64,000 nt of DNA. It comes from Enterovibrio paralichthyis (GTDB lineage Bacteria > Pseudomonadota > Gammaproteobacteria > Enterobacterales > Vibrionaceae). Below, one piece after another: positions 43,473 to 52,624 of the stretch. The stretch spans positions 283,471-347,470 of the forward strand of contig NZ_JAHUTS010000004.1 in the NCBI RefSeq assembly GCF_019209835.1, read 5' to 3'. How positions within the stretch are numbered: position 1 is the first letter of the stretch; each line of letters starts with the position of its first letter. The notes beneath the pieces are model-generated. The model was not told the DNA's origin, made no database searches, and saw only the letters and a list, made by a program, of their open reading frames with translations. Made by a program: the position numbers and the translations under genes.

Positions 43473-45575
43473 ATGATGCTGAACCGACCGAAATTGATTT
43501 CACCATTCGCCATCTGGGGCGCGCTGTTGATCACCCTGATTATTGCAGCATTTTCACCAAAAGCGTTGGCGGCAGGTTTGTTAAAGCCTGTGAACAGCCA
43601 GTACAGCGATCTTCAAATTCAATCCCATCACGTCGATGTCGCGATTCAGGACGGTTATGCGACAACCTCTATTGAGCAAACGTTTTACAACCCCAACGAT
43701 GTTGAACTGGAAGCCTTGTACTCTTTCCCTGTTCCGCAAAATGCCGTGGTTGGGGAGTTTATCTATTGGATAAACGGTTCTCCCGTCATCGCAGAAGCGG
43801 TGTCCAAGGAGAAAGCGCGCAAGATCTATGACGACCAGAAAGCGCAGGGCAATGCCACTGCACTCACAGAAAAAGACGAATACAAAACCTTTGATATGCG
43901 GGTGTTCCCTGTCCAGCCGCAGCAAAGTGTGAAAGTGAAGCTGGTTTATATGCAGGATGCGCTGCTGGATCATGGGATTGGCCGCTACGTCTATCCACTG
44001 GAAGAGGGTGGCGTGGACGAAGCGAAAACCAGCTTCTGGACACGCAATGATGCCGTGGAGCAGGACTTTTCCTTTAACGTGACGTTGCGTTCATCGTATC
44101 CGGTAGATGGCGTGAGGCTGCCGGCGCACCCTTCAGCGGTGATTGCGCAGGAAGTTGATGGCGAAAATACAACCTGGAAGGCAACGGTAAGCAATAACAC
44201 AGCCGCTGCACTTGGAGAAGGCGGGGCATCACAATCCCAAGCAGCCATGCGTTTAGATCAGGATGTGGTTTTCTACTGGCGTTTGCAGGATGGATTGCCG
44301 GGGCGTGTCGATATGGTGGCATACCGTGACCCGGAAGTGTCAAAGCGCGGTACCGTAAAACTTACGTTCACACCGGGTGATGACCTGATCCCTGTTACTC
44401 AGGGGCGTGACTGGGTATTCGTACTGGATAAATCTGGCTCCATGTCCGGGAAATATTCAACGCTGGTGGAAGGTGTACGTCAGGGGTTGGGTAAACTGCC
44501 CGAGCAGGATCGCTTTCGCATCGTAATGTTTGATAACAGCACCTATGACCTGACCGGAGGCTTTATTGCAGTCAATCAGGCAAATATCGATAAGGCATTG
44601 CAGGCCGTAGAACAGGTTGAACCCAGCAATGGCACCAACTTGTATGAAGGTATGGAAGCAGCACTTCGTAAACTGGATGACGATCGCCCAACCGGTGTTG
44701 TTCTGGTGACTGATGGTGTCGCCAATGTAGGTGTTACCGAAAAGCGCCACTTCTTTGCACTGATGGAAAAGTACGATGTGCGTTTGTTCACCTTCATTAT
44801 GGGTAACAGTGCCAACACGCCACTTCTGGTGCCAATGACCAAGTTATCCAACGGTGTGGCGACATCTGTGTCCAATGCAGATGACATCATTGGTCATTTG
44901 ATGAACATCACCAGCAAACTGACTCATCAGGCGTACCGCAATATTCAGCTCGATATAGATGGGGTAAAAATCAAAGACCTGACACCTGAGCAAATCAGTA
45001 GCCTGTACCGAGGTGAACAGCTGACTGTCTTTGGTCACTATTTCAAAGGTGGTGAGGCGCAGGTGACCCTGACCATGGATATTGCTGGTGAGTCCCGCGA
45101 ATACCGCACGAAAGTGATGTTGCCGGACGTGGCCTCTTCGCATCCGGAACTTGAAAGAATGTGGGCGTTCTCTGCCATTCGCGACCTGCAGGCACAAATG
45201 GATTACCTTGAGCAAAAAGACAGCGACAAAGAACAGGCCATCGAAGATATCGCGTTAGAGTATGGGCTGTTGACGGATTACACCTCGCTGCTGGTGGTTG
45301 AAGAGGAGGTTTTCCAGCAATTGGGTCTGGAGCGTAAGAACCAAGCGCGTGTACTGAAAGAGCAAACTGCCCGTGAAGTGAAAAACAACCAACCAGTGAA
45401 ACCGACACGTGCTGACAGTAACCAGCCTATGTTTACCCAACCGGCACCGACACATTCAGGTGGAGGAAGTGGTGGCGGCAGCATGAATATCTTTGTCCTG
45501 CTGGCGATAACCCTGTTGGGCGCAGGGCGGGTAGCCTTAGGTCAAAAACAAAAGCGCCAAAATCAAAAGCACTAA
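43473..45575 (+). CDS. Surface protein with VIT and VWA domains and a GlyGly-CTERM-like tail
   Basis: 700 aa. Signal peptide/anchor at residues 10-33. The VIT domain (about 40-170: SIEQTFYNPNDVELEALYSFPVPQNAVV, EKARKIYDDQKAQG) is followed by a VWA domain with a MIDAS (FVLDKSGSMSG, then TNLYEGME and VLVTDGVANVG). The C-terminus is GGGSGGGS, a 17-residue hydrophobic helix and a basic end (QKQKRQNQKH), the layout of a rhombosortase (GlyGly-CTERM) sorting signal. GGAGG precedes ATG. The protein is probably processed and released or attached at the cell surface; partner unknown. Confidence 0.85.
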   Translation: MMLNRPKLISPFAIWGALLITLIIAAFSPKALAAGLLKPVNSQYSDLQIQSHHVDVAIQDGYATTSIEQTFYNPNDVELEALYSFPVPQNAVVGEFIYWINGSPVIAEAVSKEKARKIYDDQKAQGNATALTEKDEYKTFDMRVFPVQPQQSVKVKLVYMQDALLDHGIGRYVYPLEEGGVDEAKTSFWTRNDAVEQDFSFNVTLRSSYPVDGVRLPAHPSAVIAQEVDGENTTWKATVSNNTAAALGEGGASQSQAAMRLDQDVVFYWRLQDGLPGRVDMVAYRDPEVSKRGTVKLTFTPGDDLIPVTQGRDWVFVLDKSGSMSGKYSTLVEGVRQGLGKLPEQDRFRIVMFDNSTYDLTGGFIAVNQANIDKALQAVEQVEPSNGTNLYEGMEAALRKLDDDRPTGVVLVTDGVANVGVTEKRHFFALMEKYDVRLFTFIMGNSANTPLLVPMTKLSNGVATSVSNADDIIGHLMNITSKLTHQAYRNIQLDIDGVKIKDLTPEQISSLYRGEQLTVFGHYFKGGEAQVTLTMDIAGESREYRTKVMLPDVASSHPELERMWAFSAIRDLQAQMDYLEQKDSDKEQAIEDIALEYGLLTDYTSLLVVEEEVFQQLGLERKNQARVLKEQTAREVKNNQPVKPTRADSNQPMFTQPAPTHSGGGSGGGSMNIFVLLAITLLGAGRVALGQKQKRQNQKH

Positions 45576-45591
45576 AATCCGGCGAATAAAA

Positions 45592-45619
45592 AAAGAGGCT
45601 ACATGGTGCAGCCTCTTTT
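45592..45619 (+). terminator. Bidirectional terminator
   Basis: AGAGGCT...AGCCTCTTTT between the convergent VWA and SDR genes. Confidence 0.85.
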
Positions 45620-45636
45620 CATTTTTATTCATGGCG

Positions 45637-46377
45637 TTAAGTCAGGCTTAAACCACCATCGATAACTAAGGTATGGCCGACAATGTAGTTTGCTTTGTCT
45701 GAGGCCATAAACATTATAGCGTCAGTGATTTCTTCCGGCGTGGCGAATCGGCCTTTGGGCACCTGACGGGAAACCTGCGCTTTCAACGCCATGCCAAGCT
45801 CCTTTTCCGTGTTTTCCCAACGCGGTGTCCAGGTTACGCCCGGTGCAACGGCATTCACCCGAACCCCTTTTTTAATCGCCTCAACAGCAACCGAGCGGGT
45901 AAGGCCTTCAACGCCGTGTTTGGCACTGGAATACATGGCGGCATTGGGTGTTGGCCTGATACCGTTGACCGAGCTGAGGTTGACGATCGAAGCGCCGTCC
46001 TGCATCAAAGGCAACTCGTAGCGCACGCAAAGTGCTGGCACCCAGTAATCGCTGATCATGGTGCTGTAAATGGCGTCAATTGGGCGGGTTTCGAAATCAC
46101 CACGGGATTCCAGAGCAGGGGAGGCATTGTTCACCGCTATATCGATATGTCCGTAGTTTTCGCGGATATAGCCAAAGAAGCGATCGACCTGATGCACATC
46201 GCGAAGATCAAGGGGGAGATAGTCAACGGCTGAAAGCTGAGGGAAACGGGCAAGCGCCTGATTCCACTTTTCTTCATTGCGTGAGCAGGTGATCACCTTG
46301 TGTCCTGCTTCATGGAATGCCAGCACAGTGTGAAGGCCGATGCCACTGCTGCCGCCAGTGACCAAAACTATTTTCAT
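45637..46377 (-). CDS. Short-chain dehydrogenase/reductase
   Basis: A 246-aa classical SDR: TGGSSGIG cofactor motif at residues 7-14, NNAS, catalytic Ser in NLSSVNG, YSSAKHG (YxxxK) and the C-terminal IVGHTLVIDGGLSL. Substrate unknown; no catabolic neighbours give a clue. The acidic residue deciding NAD versus NADP is replaced by CSRNEEK, suggesting NADP(H). Confidence 0.88.
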   Translation of the reverse strand: MKIVLVTGGSSGIGLHTVLAFHEAGHKVITCSRNEEKWNQALARFPQLSAVDYLPLDLRDVHQVDRFFGYIRENYGHIDIAVNNASPALESRGDFETRPIDAIYSTMISDYWVPALCVRYELPLMQDGASIVNLSSVNGIRPTPNAAMYSSAKHGVEGLTRSVAVEAIKKGVRVNAVAPGVTWTPRWENTEKELGMALKAQVSRQVPKGRFATPEEITDAIMFMASDKANYIVGHTLVIDGGLSLT

Positions 46378-46408
46378 ACGCGCTCCGGGTTAGCGAAGTT
46401 GGGCTTGG

Positions 46409-47098
46409 CTAGTGGTGCGTAAAAAAGTCATCAATCATTAACCGCTGAGTAATGCGGACTTTCTTCTCTTCTTCGTTCTCTTGGTGGAATTGGTGTTCGC
46501 CAAGCATGATCAGGACGTCAAAGAAGTACATCAGGCTACCTCTTTGATTATTAGATGTTTTAAGCATAGCATCGCAAAAAATATCTGGATCAGTCTGGGT
46601 GATTTCAGAAGCAATTTTGCCGATTTGCTGGCAACAATACAGGGTGCGCTCTTTGTTATTGGTATGGGCGTAACTGATGCAAAGCGTCCATTGCTCATCC
46701 TTCAGTGCATCCCAGATATTATTGGCGACGTTGAGGCGATCCTGCAGCGGCGTATTGGCAAGGGAGGAATGGTAAAACTTGCGGCGTGATGCCCGCATTT
46801 TGTCCCGCACCGGTGGGGAATGCACAAACGCCTTGGTCAGCACCGGCATGGAAATCAGGTAGAGAATAAATGTGACGACCATGGTGGCCACAAAAAACAC
46901 GTCATCAGTAAGATCAAAGTAGTAGCAGGTTACGGTCGTAATTTTCGCCAGTACAAGAAAGGCAGCGGATATCAGTAACCGTGCATACCATTTCGCGGTA
47001 TTGAGGTAATTGGGGGCGCGTTTGGTCAGGTCAACAAACGAGATGCCGGGAAATGTCACATCTGGATATGCTGGGACAGGGAATTGTTCCTGATGCAT
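46409..47098 (-). CDS. Uncharacterised membrane protein with two helices
   Basis: 229 aa. Two transmembrane segments (LLISAAFLVLAKITTVTCYYF and VFFVATMVVTFILYLISMPVL) are followed by a 130-residue cytoplasmic part (LQDRLNVANNIWDALKDEQWTLCISYAH). No family was recognised. It follows the SDR gene's upstream region by 31 bp on the same strand and may be its operon leader. Confidence 0.65.
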   Translation of the reverse strand: MHQEQFPVPAYPDVTFPGISFVDLTKRAPNYLNTAKWYARLLISAAFLVLAKITTVTCYYFDLTDDVFFVATMVVTFILYLISMPVLTKAFVHSPPVRDKMRASRRKFYHSSLANTPLQDRLNVANNIWDALKDEQWTLCISYAHTNNKERTLYCCQQIGKIASEITQTDPDIFCDAMLKTSNNQRGSLMYFFDVLIMLGEHQFHQENEEEKKVRITQRLMIDDFFTHH

Positions 47099-47230
47099 AA
47101 CAACTCTCCATCATTCAACTATTCATGTTTTACACATTAATCTACTTGAAGAGCGTATGCGCGGTAATGATACGAAAAATGAGACAGATCTGATTATATT
47201 TCTGTATGTTATGGTTAATGAAAGACCTAT

Positions 47231-47881
47231 TTAGGGCTTATTCCCTTCATCGACCCAACCCTGCTCAATGGCGTATTTCACCAGCCCGGCGGTGGAAGTT
47301 ACCCCAAGCTTCTTTTTTACCCGGAGTCGGTGTGTTTCTACGGTGCGCACACTGATATTCAGCTCCCGCGCAATGGTTTTATTACAGGCACCATTGGCAA
47401 TTAACACCAGTACATCTTTCTCTCTGGGCGTCGGGACATTGTCTTCCTGCTCTTTGTTTTGCAGCTCGTTCATTCCCTCCAACAAGGTCTCGGACACCCC
47501 GGCGCTGAAATAGGAACCTCCGCCGGCGATAATATCAAGTGCCTGCACCAGCTCCTGGGACGATACATCTTTCAGCACGTAGCCTTTGGCACCGCCACGC
47601 ATGGCGGTCATGATGTACTCCTTGTTGTTGTGCATGCTGAGGATCACCACCTTGATAGACGGCGCTTTCTCATGCAGGACATTAAGCACTTCCAACCCGG
47701 TTTTCTTTGGCATGGAGATGTCGGTAAGCAGGATGTCGGGTTTGAGTGTCAGGGCGAGTTCAATTGCCGTGTCGCCGTCGTTGGCAGCACCGACAATATT
47801 GAACTGCGGCTGCTTGGATAGCCGTTCTATCAGTCCGTCCTGCAACAGCACATGGTCGTCAGCAAGTAAAAGCGTGGTCAT
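47231..47881 (-). CDS. NarL/FixJ-type response regulator
   Basis: 216 aa. Receiver domain with DD near the N-terminus (LLADDH), phospho-acceptor Asp in DILLTDISMPKKTG and Lys in VLKDVS; C-terminal LuxR HTH (LTPREKDVL-like VPTPREKDVLVLIANGACNKTIARELNISVRTVETHRLRVKKKLGV). AAGGAGAGACAA precedes ATG. Pairs with the adjacent kinase. Confidence 0.94.
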   Translation of the reverse strand: MTTLLLADDHVLLQDGLIERLSKQPQFNIVGAANDGDTAIELALTLKPDILLTDISMPKKTGLEVLNVLHEKAPSIKVVILSMHNNKEYIMTAMRGGAKGYVLKDVSSQELVQALDIIAGGGSYFSAGVSETLLEGMNELQNKEQEDNVPTPREKDVLVLIANGACNKTIARELNISVRTVETHRLRVKKKLGVTSTAGLVKYAIEQGWVDEGNKP

Positions 47882-47954
47882 TTGTCTCTCCTTGTCTTAT
47901 AGCCAGACAACCTGATGCCGCCTGGTATATTCCCTTTCCTTTGGCTTTCCTTGC

Positions 47955-49334
47955 CTACGATGGATGGGCGATGGGTAATATGGCACGCACTTCTGTGCCT
48001 TGATGGATTAAAGAGCTGATTGAAAACTGCCCGTCAAGGTTCTCAATCCTTTCACGCATGTTCTTCAACCCCATGGATTGATTGCCATTTACCACACTAT
48101 GCTCTTCAAAACCGATACCATCATCTGCGACAGTGAGCACAATTTCGCCTTCTTCTTCCTGAAGTATCATGTCGACCGCTTTTGCGCGGGCATGTTTTTC
48201 GGCGTTGTGGAGGGCTTCCTGCGCTACACGGTAGAGGGTGATTTCCGCCGATTTAGACACGTTGCGCATATCGATGTGGTGCTCAAAAATTACGTCCATC
48301 CCCGAGCGCAGGGTCACTTCTTTTGCCAAATCTTCCAGGGCAGGCAACAGCCCTAGATCATCAAGCAGGGCAGGGCGCAAGTCTTTCGATATCCGCCTCA
48401 GTTCACGAACCGCTTCATCCAGCGTGGCTTGCCCCAGCGCAATATTTTCGTCTCGTTCGCTTTGGTTGTGGGCTTCACGGATGTTGTCGAGCCGGTACTT
48501 CACGGATACCAGAATCTGGTTAATACCGTCGTGAAGTTCACGGGCAACCCGGGTACGTTCATCTTCCTGTGAGTCGATAAGCTGGCGGTTCAGATCCTGA
48601 AGCTTTTTATCAGCCAGTTCTCGTGCATTGATGTGAATACTGGTGGCGAGACTCGCCATGATGCCGATAGTGATGATTAGCGCGATACCCAGACCGATAA
48701 AGGTCTTGCTGATCGTCTCATCGATTTTTCCGTGAATGCTCTCTACCTGGTTGTCGATGTCATCAATGTAGACACCTGTCCCCACCATCCAGCCCCACTT
48801 TTCAAGGCCAATGGCATAGCTGAGCTTTTTCACCTGCTCTTTGCGCGAAGGTTTGTGCCAGTAGTAATCCACAAAACCGCCGCCTTGCTGGGCAGTTTTG
48901 ATCAAAGCCTGCAGCAGTTTGAACCCGTGGTAATCTTCAACATCCCAGATATTTTTACCCACCATCTCCGGCTGGTAAGGAAGAACTAAACTGGTGCCGT
49001 CATAAGTGTAAGCAAAGAAATACCCGTCTTCGCCATAGGTGAGGTTGTTAAGAATATCGATGACACGCTGCTTTGCTGTTTCGTCATTTTCGTCGGCGGG
49101 ATCATAAATTGGCGCAATAGATGCGCGAGCGAGTTCTACGTACTGGAGCAATTCCTGTTTTTTTGACGCCAGCGTTTCTGAGCGGATCAGGTTGGCCTGA
49201 TTCTTAGACAGGTTGTCAGATTGAATCACTACAAGCCCGATAATCAGCCCGAACATCAGTAATAAAGGGAGCATAGCCAGCAAAAGCAGCTTGGAGCGAA
49301 GCGGAATACTGGTGCCTGATATTCTTGTCAGCAT
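47955..49334 (-). CDS. Cache-domain sensor histidine kinase
   Basis: 459 aa. Two transmembrane helices enclose a periplasmic single Cache domain (GEDGYFFAYTYDGTSLVLPYQPEMVGKNIWDVEDYHG, KWGWMVGTGVYIDDID), then a HisKA_3 dimerisation region with phospho-His in RVARELHDGINQ and a HATPase (ADDGIGF, GMGLKNMRERI-like SMGLKNMRERIENL). The domain type often binds carboxylates. It forms an operon with the response regulator and is divergent from the TRAP genes. Confidence 0.93.
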   Translation of the reverse strand: MLTRISGTSIPLRSKLLLLAMLPLLLMFGLIIGLVVIQSDNLSKNQANLIRSETLASKKQELLQYVELARASIAPIYDPADENDETAKQRVIDILNNLTYGEDGYFFAYTYDGTSLVLPYQPEMVGKNIWDVEDYHGFKLLQALIKTAQQGGGFVDYYWHKPSRKEQVKKLSYAIGLEKWGWMVGTGVYIDDIDNQVESIHGKIDETISKTFIGLGIALIITIGIMASLATSIHINARELADKKLQDLNRQLIDSQEDERTRVARELHDGINQILVSVKYRLDNIREAHNQSERDENIALGQATLDEAVRELRRISKDLRPALLDDLGLLPALEDLAKEVTLRSGMDVIFEHHIDMRNVSKSAEITLYRVAQEALHNAEKHARAKAVDMILQEEEGEIVLTVADDGIGFEEHSVVNGNQSMGLKNMRERIENLDGQFSISSLIHQGTEVRAILPIAHPS

Positions 49335-49365
49335 AGTGTTGCGATTTGGCTCTTCCTGAGTGATT

Positions 49366-49393
49366 TACGTAGTACTACGTAGTGGGCGTACGC
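49366..49393. promoter_or_regulatory. Palindromic operator between the two-component and TRAP operons
   Basis: A perfect 16-bp palindrome TACGTAGTACTACGTA (49366-49381) and a second one GCGTACGC (49386-49393). TACGTA-type sites are typical for LuxR-class response regulators. A 12-of-15 match occurs upstream of the hydroxybutyrate dehydrogenase gene (56003-56017). Confidence 0.75.
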
Positions 49394-49519
49394 AGTGCTA
49401 TGGACGTTAAGTCCGTTTTCTAACTGATATTTTTTTTGTTTTCTCGACTCTAGTCTAGATGGTAACAAGTTTTTAACAGTCTCAATGTGCTCTAAGCCTC
49501 AACCCTAAGGGAGTAGACA

Positions 49520-50581
49520 ATGAAAAAGGTAACCACAACGACACTGAAAGTAGCGGCATTGGCAACACTTTGTTTTTCAGGCGCAGCGCTGGCTGACAAA
49601 GTATTGCTAAAAACCCCTATTGCCTTCGGCACACACCTGCCTGCGCTGGGCACCCCTATCAAGTGGGTATCCGAGCGTATTCAGCCAGTCTCAGGCAACA
49701 CCATCAAAATGAAGGTTTATGAGCCGGGTAAACTGGTTGCGCCGCTTGAAATTCTGGACGCAGTTTCAAGCGGCAAGGTGAACTCAGGTTACGCAACAGC
49801 TGGCTACTGGCAAGGCAAAATGCCAGCCGCAGCCCTGTTCTCAGCAGTACCTTTCGGCCCGGAAGCGCCGGAGTATATGGCATGGCTTTTCTACGGCAAC
49901 GGCATGAAACTGTATCAAGGCATGTATGACGAAGCGGGTTACAACGTGAAGGTGATTCCCTGCGCGATTATTTCTCCGGAAACGTCTGGCTGGTTCAGAA
50001 AACCTATCGACAAACCTGAAGACCTGAAAGGGCTGACCATGCGTTTCTTCGGTCTTGGCGGACAGGTAATGGAAAAACTGGGTGTAGGTACGGTTCAGCT
50101 GCCTGGTGGTGAAATCTTCGGGGCGCTGGAGAAAGGCGCGATTGATGCCAGTGAATTCTCTCAACCTGCGATCGACCAACGTCTTGGCTTCCAGAAAGTG
50201 GTCAAGTACAACTACTTCCCAGGTTGGCACCAGCAGGCGACGGTGTTTGAGCTACTGATCAACAAAGATACCTGGAACAAGATGGACGAAGACCAACAGT
50301 CCTCCATTGAAACCCTGTGTATGGCGTCCATGACCAACTCGATTGCCGAGGGTGAGGCGATGCAGTTTGAAGCGATGCAAAAAGCACAGGAGCAAGGCGT
50401 TGAGCTGCGTTACTGGAACGATGAAATGTTGAACCTGTTCGAGAACACCTGGCTGGAAGTGGTGGAAGAGCAGAAGAAAGACCCTTACTTCACCAAAGTG
50501 TGGGATGACATGTCTGAGTTCCGTAAAAACTACCAGGTTTGGGAGTCAAAAGCCTTCCTGCCGCGCGGTACCAACCAGTAA
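49520..50581 (+). CDS. dctP: TRAP transporter substrate-binding protein DctP
   Basis: 353 aa. Signal peptide MKKVTTTTLKVAALATLCFSGAALA, then a DctP fold with the conserved GLTMRFFG (carboxylate-binding Arg) and FSAVPFGPEAPEYMAWLFYGNGM segment. The GSGK-like PGGEIFGALEKGAIDASEF region is close to the TRAP proteins for 2-oxo or hydroxy acids. Periplasmic. First gene of a dctPQM operon. Confidence 0.92.
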   Translation: MKKVTTTTLKVAALATLCFSGAALADKVLLKTPIAFGTHLPALGTPIKWVSERIQPVSGNTIKMKVYEPGKLVAPLEILDAVSSGKVNSGYATAGYWQGKMPAAALFSAVPFGPEAPEYMAWLFYGNGMKLYQGMYDEAGYNVKVIPCAIISPETSGWFRKPIDKPEDLKGLTMRFFGLGGQVMEKLGVGTVQLPGGEIFGALEKGAIDASEFSQPAIDQRLGFQKVVKYNYFPGWHQQATVFELLINKDTWNKMDEDQQSSIETLCMASMTNSIAEGEAMQFEAMQKAQEQGVELRYWNDEMLNLFENTWLEVVEEQKKDPYFTKVWDDMSEFRKNYQVWESKAFLPRGTNQ

Positions 50582-50595
50582 ACAAGCAAAATTCC

Positions 50596-50622
50596 GGGCA
50601 GCAGGATGCTGCCCGCTTTTTC
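50596..50622 (+). terminator. Intraoperonic hairpin between dctP and dctQ
   Basis: GGGCAGCA-GGA-TGCTGCCC followed by GCTTTTT. Such partial terminators keep binding protein in excess over permease. Confidence 0.8.
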
Positions 50623-50648
50623 CATCGTAATGGGTGAAGGAGCGAGTT

Positions 50649-51191
50649 ATGACCCAGCCCTCCCACTCACTGCCTGCATCACCGCTGGCAGACAGCATTG
50701 AGCACGTCGTCCGTGTTGTCGGCCGAACGTTTGCCTGGAGCTATCTGGTCCTCGTCGCGGTAATCATCCTGCAGGTAGTGCTTCGTAAAGTCTTTCACAA
50801 CGGCCAGATTGCACTGGAAGAGCTGCAATGGCATCTCTACGCCATTGGTGTTTTGTTTGGCCTCTCGTACGCGGAAATTACCGGCACCCATGTGCGCGTC
50901 GATATTTTCTATCACCGCTTTTCGGAAAAAGCCAAAGCGTGGATTGAAATCATCACTGTGCTGTTTTTCGTCTGGCCATTTATGTACGTCATCTTTATCC
51001 ACTCGCTTGATTTCGTGTATGAAGCGTGGCGGGTAGGTGAGCGTTCCAATGCACCTTCCGGGCTGCCATGGCGGTGGTTAATTAAATCTGCCATTCCTTT
51101 CAGTGCCGCCTTGTTGGCCTTCGCCAGTCTTGCGCGCCTGCTGCGTGCCGTCGCGCTTTTACGTCAGGGAGGTTCCCATGGAAGCGAATGA
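50649..51191 (+). CDS. dctQ: TRAP transporter small permease DctQ
   Basis: 180 aa with four membrane helices and the DctQ signature LEELQWHLYAIGVLFGLSYAEITGTHVRVDIFY. The ATG at 50649 has AAGGAG upstream. The stop overlaps the DctM start by 14 bp. Confidence 0.92.
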   Translation: MTQPSHSLPASPLADSIEHVVRVVGRTFAWSYLVLVAVIILQVVLRKVFHNGQIALEELQWHLYAIGVLFGLSYAEITGTHVRVDIFYHRFSEKAKAWIEIITVLFFVWPFMYVIFIHSLDFVYEAWRVGERSNAPSGLPWRWLIKSAIPFSAALLAFASLARLLRAVALLRQGGSHGSE

Positions 51192-52563
51192 GATCCTTGT
51201 CCTGTTGATGTTTGGCAGTTTTATTATCCTGCTGTTTCTCGGTATTCCCGTCGCCTGGGTGTTGGGTGGTGTCGGTGTCGCCTTTGCGTTCATTGGCTAC
51301 TATGCCGATATCTACCTCGATACCTGGACAGGGCTCGATTTCACCACCCTTGGTCTGGTGGTAAACCGGCTTTACAAAATCATGGACAACTGGATATTGG
51401 TGGCCTTGCCGATGTTCATCTTCATGGGGAATATGCTGGATAAATCCGGGGTGGCAGACAGGCTAATGCACGCCATGCAGGCACTGTTTGGCCGTGTTCA
51501 TGGTGGTCTTGCCATCACGGTCATGGCAATTGGTATTATCCTGGCCGCATCAACCGGCATCATCGGGGCATCGGTGGTGCTGCTCGCCACCATGTCGCTG
51601 CCTGCAATGATGAAGCAAGGTTATAACCTGCCGCTTGCCCTGGGTACGGTGGCTTCCGCTGGTACACTCGGGATCCTGCTACCGCCTTCCATCATGTTGG
51701 TGATCATGGCTGATCAGCTGGGATTGTCAGTGGGTGACCTTTTCATGGGCGCTATGTTTCCTGGGCTGATGCTGGGGGCGATATATATCGTTTATCTGCT
51801 GATCATGGGGATGGTGAAATCGGATTCTTTACCTTTGCCGGACGATGCCAAGGGCGTTGACTGGGGCGTGGTGAAAGATGTTGCCAAGGCGATAGTACCG
51901 ACCTTTATGCTGATCATCGTTGTGCTGGGTTCCATTTTTGCCGGTATTGCCACACCAACCGAAGCGTCCGGTGTGGGGGCGTTCGGTGCGATTGTACTGG
52001 CCATGTATTACAAGCGTTTCTCCATCTCTGTGCTGAAAGAAGTGCTACTCGACAGCTATAAAACCACAGCCTACATCTTCGCGATATTTATTGGTGCGAC
52101 TTGTTTTGCATTGGTGCTGCGCGAGTTGGGTGGTGATGAGTTTATCGAGAGTGCGTTCGAAGCGTTACCGTTTGGTCCTTATGGCGTGGTCGCCTTTATC
52201 CTGCTGGTGATTTTCCTGCTCGGCTTCTTCCTAGACTGGATTGAAATCACCCTGATTGTATTGCCTTTGCTGGCACCTGTGGTGATGGGGCTGGACATTG
52301 AAATTGGTACTTATCCTGGTCTGGATAACCCAGAGCTGGTGTGGTTTGTCATGCTGGTGGCGATGGCGCTGCAGACCAGTTTCCTGACGCCGCCCGTGGG
52401 ATTTGCCCTGTTCTACCTCAAAGGCGTTTGCCCGCCGGAAGTCAGATTGATAGACATCTACAAAGGGGTTATCCCGTTCATCATCCTGCAGCTGATTGCG
52501 CTGGTGGTATTGGTGTTCTGGCCGCAACTGATACTCTGGCTGCCGTCGATTGCCTATGGCTGA
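51178..52563 (+). CDS. dctM: TRAP transporter large permease DctM
   Basis: 461 aa with about 12 hydrophobic segments; MEANEILVLLMFGSFIILLFLGIPVAW start, MFIFMGNML, ASTGIIGASVVLLATMSLPAMMKQGYN, GTLGILLPPSIMLVI and the TPVGFALFYLKG-type ending (FLTPPVGFALFYLKGV). The ATG at 51178 follows GGGAGG; the longer frame upstream reads through dctQ. Confidence 0.93.
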   Translation: MEANEILVLLMFGSFIILLFLGIPVAWVLGGVGVAFAFIGYYADIYLDTWTGLDFTTLGLVVNRLYKIMDNWILVALPMFIFMGNMLDKSGVADRLMHAMQALFGRVHGGLAITVMAIGIILAASTGIIGASVVLLATMSLPAMMKQGYNLPLALGTVASAGTLGILLPPSIMLVIMADQLGLSVGDLFMGAMFPGLMLGAIYIVYLLIMGMVKSDSLPLPDDAKGVDWGVVKDVAKAIVPTFMLIIVVLGSIFAGIATPTEASGVGAFGAIVLAMYYKRFSISVLKEVLLDSYKTTAYIFAIFIGATCFALVLRELGGDEFIESAFEALPFGPYGVVAFILLVIFLLGFFLDWIEITLIVLPLLAPVVMGLDIEIGTYPGLDNPELVWFVMLVAMALQTSFLTPPVGFALFYLKGVCPPEVRLIDIYKGVIPFIILQLIALVVLVFWPQLILWLPSIAYG

Positions 52564-52579
52564 TGGAAAGCTTTAAAGA

Positions 52580-52610
52580 GAAAGCCGACTTCGCGTCGGC
52601 TTTCTTGTTT
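52580..52610 (+). terminator. Terminator after the TRAP operon
   Basis: AAAGCCGAC-TTCGC-GTCGGCTTT and a T-rich tail. Confidence 0.9.
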
Positions 52611-52624
52611 GGAGGGTTTACGAA

